Assembly: GCF_019956415.1 (NCBI RefSeq)
Contig: NZ_JAHBDK010000064.1
Span: forward strand, 181,869-245,868
Direction: 5' to 3'
DNA length: 64,000 nucleotides
DNA from: Pseudomonas sp. GL-B-19
GTDB lineage: Bacteria > Pseudomonadota > Gammaproteobacteria > Pseudomonadales > Pseudomonadaceae
Position numbers and translations under genes: made by a program. How positions within the stretch are numbered: the stretch's first letter is position 1; each line of letters opens with the position of its first letter. The notes under the pieces were generated by a model. It was not told the origin of the DNA, made no database searches, and saw only the letters and a list, made by a program, of their open reading frames with translations. Of this stretch, positions 63,874 through 64,000 are shown piece by piece.

Positions 63874-64000
63874 TGATCTGGTCCAGTAATTTTGGACATT
63901 GTTTTCGGTTCTCACGCCGCCATCTTTTCTGCCGCTACCGGCGAGTGGTAACCGTTGTAGCTGTGGCGCCTTACATTGTTGTAGCGCGCCACATATCGGT
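63874..64000 (-). mobile_element. right end region of an IS3-family-like insertion sequence, cut by window edge
   Basis: Begins TGATCTGGTCCAGTAATTTT with a short internal dyad GTCCA/TGGAC, as expected for a terminal inverted repeat. It then enters the 3' end of a transposase gene on the minus strand. The other end lies beyond 64000, so size, target duplication and intactness cannot be judged. Confidence 0.75.
63912..64000 (-). CDS. IS3-family transposase OrfB, C-terminal fragment
   Basis: The minus strand is open from the window edge to TGA at 63912-63914. It reads RYVARYNNVRRHSYNGYHSP followed by VAAEKMAA. The Y-N-x-x-R-R-H-S-x-x-G-Y-x-S-P-V pattern is the conserved C-terminal end of DDE integrase-type OrfB proteins of the IS3 family. 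Only 28 residues are visible. Nothing can be said about the catalytic residues. Confidence 0.82.
   Translation of the reverse strand, partial: RYVARYNNVRRHSYNGYHSPVAAEKMAA

Overview
The window is a GC-rich chromosomal segment of a Pseudomonas, most likely of the P. fluorescens group. The gene order waaA, tolC, thiC, nudF-yqiB-cpdA-yqiA-parE-parC, pqiC-like, serB, psd-rhdA, motAB, rsgA, orn, queG/nnr-tsaE-amiB-mutL-miaA-hfq-hflX-hflK-hflC, hisZ, purA, rnr-rlmB is the layout known from pseudomonads such as P. aeruginosa. The intergenic gaps carry several families of REP/REPIN palindromes typical of fluorescent pseudomonads. Species assignment is inference from this synteny and repeat content.

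Layout. 1-7 kb: end of the Kdo transferase gene, an outer-membrane TolC factor, a TPP riboswitch with thiC, a CytX-type pyrimidine permease and a small lipoprotein. 7-17 kb: nudF-yqiB, a 158-nt near-perfect palindrome, cpdA, a repeat-filled gap, a DUF6124 gene, then yqiA-parE-(esterase)-(retropepsin)-parC packed with 1-nt overlaps. 17-26 kb: PqiC-like lipoprotein, an Smp-like membrane protein back to back with serB, psd-rhdA, an HDOD protein and the stator genes motA-motB. 38-53 kb: core block from rsgA to hisZ, most of it co-directional and tightly packed. 53-64 kb: purA, a chemoreceptor, a ferric-iron binding-protein/permease pair with a candidate Fur box, two copies of tRNA-Leu(CAG), rnr-rlmB, and the end of an IS3-family element inserted in a REP sequence at the right edge.

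The accessory part is an approximately 11.8-kb insert between motB and rsgA (about 26.3-38.1 kb). Its left part is a type VI secretion cargo module: VgrG tip, DUF4123 adaptor, VasX-like pore-forming effector and a DUF6708 membrane protein (likely immunity). This is followed by a decayed second copy of the effector's C-terminal segment and two AT-rich membrane-protein genes that look like orphan immunity genes. Its right part is a three-gene leftward operon, ThsB-like TIR protein - caspase-like protease - second TIR protein. It closely resembles the TIR-caspase anti-phage system called type IV Thoeris, but with two different TIR genes. This operon is the most interesting system in the window.

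Limits: no database search was run. Family names come from motifs and remembered family sequences. Start codons were chosen from ribosome binding sites, overlaps and known family N-termini.
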